A stretch of DNA of 64,000 nucleotides, taken from Dimorphilus gyrociliatus (taxonomy: Eukaryota; Annelida; Polychaeta; Dinophilidae). The first letter of the stretch is position 1, and each line of letters begins with the position of its first letter. The notes beneath the pieces were generated by a model. The model was given only the letters and a program-made list of their open reading frames with translations. It did not search any database and was not told where the DNA came from. Below are positions 61,530 through 64,000 of this stretch, piece after piece. Made by a program: the position numbers and the translations under genes. The DNA lies in assembly GCA_904063045.1 (NCBI GenBank), contig CAJFCJ010000006.1, forward strand, positions 2,842,946 to 2,906,945. Reading direction: 5' to 3'.

Positions 61530-64000
61530 GTAAGATTTTCTTTGTACCTTTCCCTCGTTAACAATTGGACTTATTAGTGTATTATTTTAATTATTTCTCA
61601 CCTCTTTGCTAGGTTGCTAACGATCTAATAAACCAATAATGATTTTTCCTTTTCGCTCTTTTAGTAAAACTATTGGGAAAGTGTTAAAAATTTCATATTT
61701 GATTGATCAGTGTATGAAATTTTACCTTCGTTTCTTTTTATAAATTCAGTAATCTAGTATACATTTTCATTGTCAATAGTTCAGTCACGTTTTTGATACG
61801 TGATGAAATTTATAGCAAATAAAGAACACAACCTTTTCTTTTACAACCACTTATCCTTCGAAATGAAGAATTTTCCTCTCTTCTAATGACGTTTACTCCT
61901 TTATGTAGTTTATTATGCAAATGATGCAAATGTTACATAAAGAATACATAAAGAACCAGGTGGATTGATTCTTTATTTCAAAATATAAATAAAATGAAAG
62001 TTTATCTTCGTAACAACTGTTTTCATAATATTTTTAATTCTGCGCATTAAATATAAACGTTTAAACGTAAATTCTCTTTCTCTCTCTCTCTCTGTCCGGC
62101 AGTTGCAGCCATCTTCAATATTTTTTGTGTATTTATATCTAAAATTCCCCTTCAATTGACAAACAAAAAGAGAACCAATACTATATAAATGACTTTGTCA
62201 AATACCTAAGACCTATTTTGCTTTCTTCTAGCAAGGCTCATTAAGTTATTCTGTTGAGAGCAACGCTTTAAAGCTGGCCTCTTTCATTCAAATTCTTATT
62301 GTGATATTACTGTATAAATTTAACGGTGGAGCAGAGGTTGACTGCTGCTAATTAATGGATATTTATGAGTAAGGAAAATGTGGTATAAATAAGAAACGCT
62401 TTGTAAATAGAAGTTTTATAGCGTTTTTTTTTTTAAAGTTATTTTCATCGATTCATTCTTATTTCGTTTTAAAAAAACAATATTGTATATTTTATAATTA
62501 ACGAAACCGAATCGACCTAGAAGCAAATAGTTTATGCAAAGATATCATTTGCATCTTCATTCATGAAAGATGAAATGTATATGACTAAAAGAGAGCGAGA
62601 ATAGAAAGCGTGAGGGTCTATGTTTATATTAATTTAGGTCTATGCTAAAGCTATTTAGCTTAGAATTACAATAATATACAAGAGGTCGCAGAAGAGAAAA
62701 GAATTGATGAAAAATTGAAAATAAAACGCAAAAAGAAAGGATGAGAAGAGTAGGAGGAATAGATAAAAATATGAAGAAAAAAAGAGAGAGTAAATTCTAG
62801 ATAATTTATTATACACAGGAGCTCTCTTTATTCTATGAAAAAAAGAATTAAGGGAAAGGAAAGATTTTCTAAAGATTCTATCATCTATTTCTATTTTGGA
62901 TAGTAAATAGGACTTGATGTTTTGTTTTGTTTTGTTTTTTAGCTCGATTTTTGCGTAGAATGTAAAATAACATATGGAGTAAGAGTATCAAGTAAATCAA
63001 TTATAGGGTTAAGAGTAAATGATGCATATTTATATAAAATATTATATATATTTATATGCTTATATATATTAATATATATCTACAACGTATAGTAGTATCA
63101 GACTAAATATAATATTTAGAGCGTTTTTAAATTATGTTGTATTGCTTTTAAGCCTAAGGCAAAAGTTGCTATTTTTTTTAGGGCATATAAGAGAAATTTA
63201 TGACAAAGCCAATACAGCTTTTCCAGGAGTCAGCTTTTGATATTTGCAGTTGTTTTCTTAACTGAATAAATCACTGTTTTTTTCATTAGTAATAGTACGA
63301 AAAATACTATGATTATAGCTCTTCAAAGATTTTTTATACTAATTCTTTCAATAAAAAGAAGCAAACAGTATCTTTTTGATCAATAAGCTTGAACAGCAGC
63401 TGACGTTAGTTTGTACTCTCTACATTCCAAACATACTTTTGTGTGAGTAATCAATTTTACGATGAAAGATGAATAATAACTTTTTGCTATAAGAGTCAGC
63501 TAGTAAATGATACTACAGCATTGTAGAAGGATGTATATATATATACTAATATATATATAGATATACAAGTATTTTTGCACAACTGATGAAAGTTTTGCCC
63601 GATGTAAAATACTAAAAAAGTTTGTAGTCAAAGTTTGCCATTGTAATTAGTTTCTATTAGAAAGTTTGACATGAAATTATAATTAAATACCTTTTAAAGT
63701 TGGTTGTTGTCTGTAGTTATAAATCATTAATTTCTACCTTAATTAATTCCATCTTACTCTCCAAGTATATATCTAATTTATAAAGTAATTTTCTATTCAC
63801 ATTTATTATTTAATTCCCTTTTTCCAGTTCTACTCGAGACAATATTACGTTCTATACAATTTGTTCTTTATAATTCGATTTTTTTCCATATAATTAAAAA
63901 ATTAACATTCTTTAATTATATTTCCAAAATCTAAATTACAAGGGTTGTTTAGTCTAGCTTGTCCTTTGTCTTTTCTATTTAGTTTATGAGGTTAACGGAA
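61530..64000. other. AT-rich sequence, possibly a first intron
   Basis: No coding exon supported. Contains a CT-repeat near 62075-62094, TA tracts at 63040-63080 and 63530-63560, and otherwise nothing recognisable. Confidence 0.4.

Overview
The window is animal nuclear DNA: strongly AT-rich, with intron-containing genes, mostly GT-AG introns of about 40-120 bases, and closely packed genes on both strands. The gene set (OATP with a Kazal insert, class B2 GPCR, SWEET, KAP3, MICOS10, group XII PLA2, a GTSF1-type CHHC protein) is that of a bilaterian invertebrate. Compact genes with short introns would fit a small-genome lophotrochozoan such as a meiofaunal annelid. The species is an inference from style, not something the sequence proves. 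No bacterial, CRISPR, viral or intact transposon content was seen.

Layout, left to right: MRPL24 (minus, cut by the left edge) lies divergent to ELOA (plus, 8 exons). A lone 5S rRNA gene (minus) follows at 5.25 kb, then PAPS synthase (minus, 3 exons; its long first intron carries CpG-rich regulatory-looking sequence). Next come MINPP1 (plus) and an omega-class GST (minus), a 2.9 kb spacer, an adhesion-type GPCR (plus, 11 exons) converging on an OATP/SLCO transporter (minus, 9 exons), and MICOS10 (minus). SWEET/SLC50A1 (minus) and SPCS1 (plus) share a short promoter. After these come an SDR9C-like dehydrogenase (plus), KIFAP3 (plus, 18 exons), a group XII secreted phospholipase A2 (minus), cyclase-associated protein CAP (plus, at least two alternative first exons), a GTSF1-like CHHC zinc-finger protein with a very large acidic repeat tail (minus), and a two-domain GT8 xylosyltransferase-like gene (plus). 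The last 9.7 kb have no recognisable coding gene, but show promoter-like motifs and a candidate 5' exon of a gene starting near 61.35 kb.

The genes are mostly unrelated housekeeping and membrane functions placed side by side; I see no operon or co-functional cluster. All multi-exon models were built by hand: every junction keeps reading phase, and the joined proteins have family-typical lengths except where stated. The two most unusual loci are the GTSF1-like gene (965 residues, where family members I know are under about 200, with four tandem acidic DDW/NDW repeats resembling the tryptophan context GTSF1 uses to bind PIWI proteins) and the internally duplicated GT8 gene, whose two halves keep matching exon boundaries and exon lengths.

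Recurrent short signals are a dispersed AT-rich palindrome around TATACTGTATA (at least ten sites), an AGATGGCGCT-type motif near several gene starts, and NRF1-type GCGCATGCGC palindromes.
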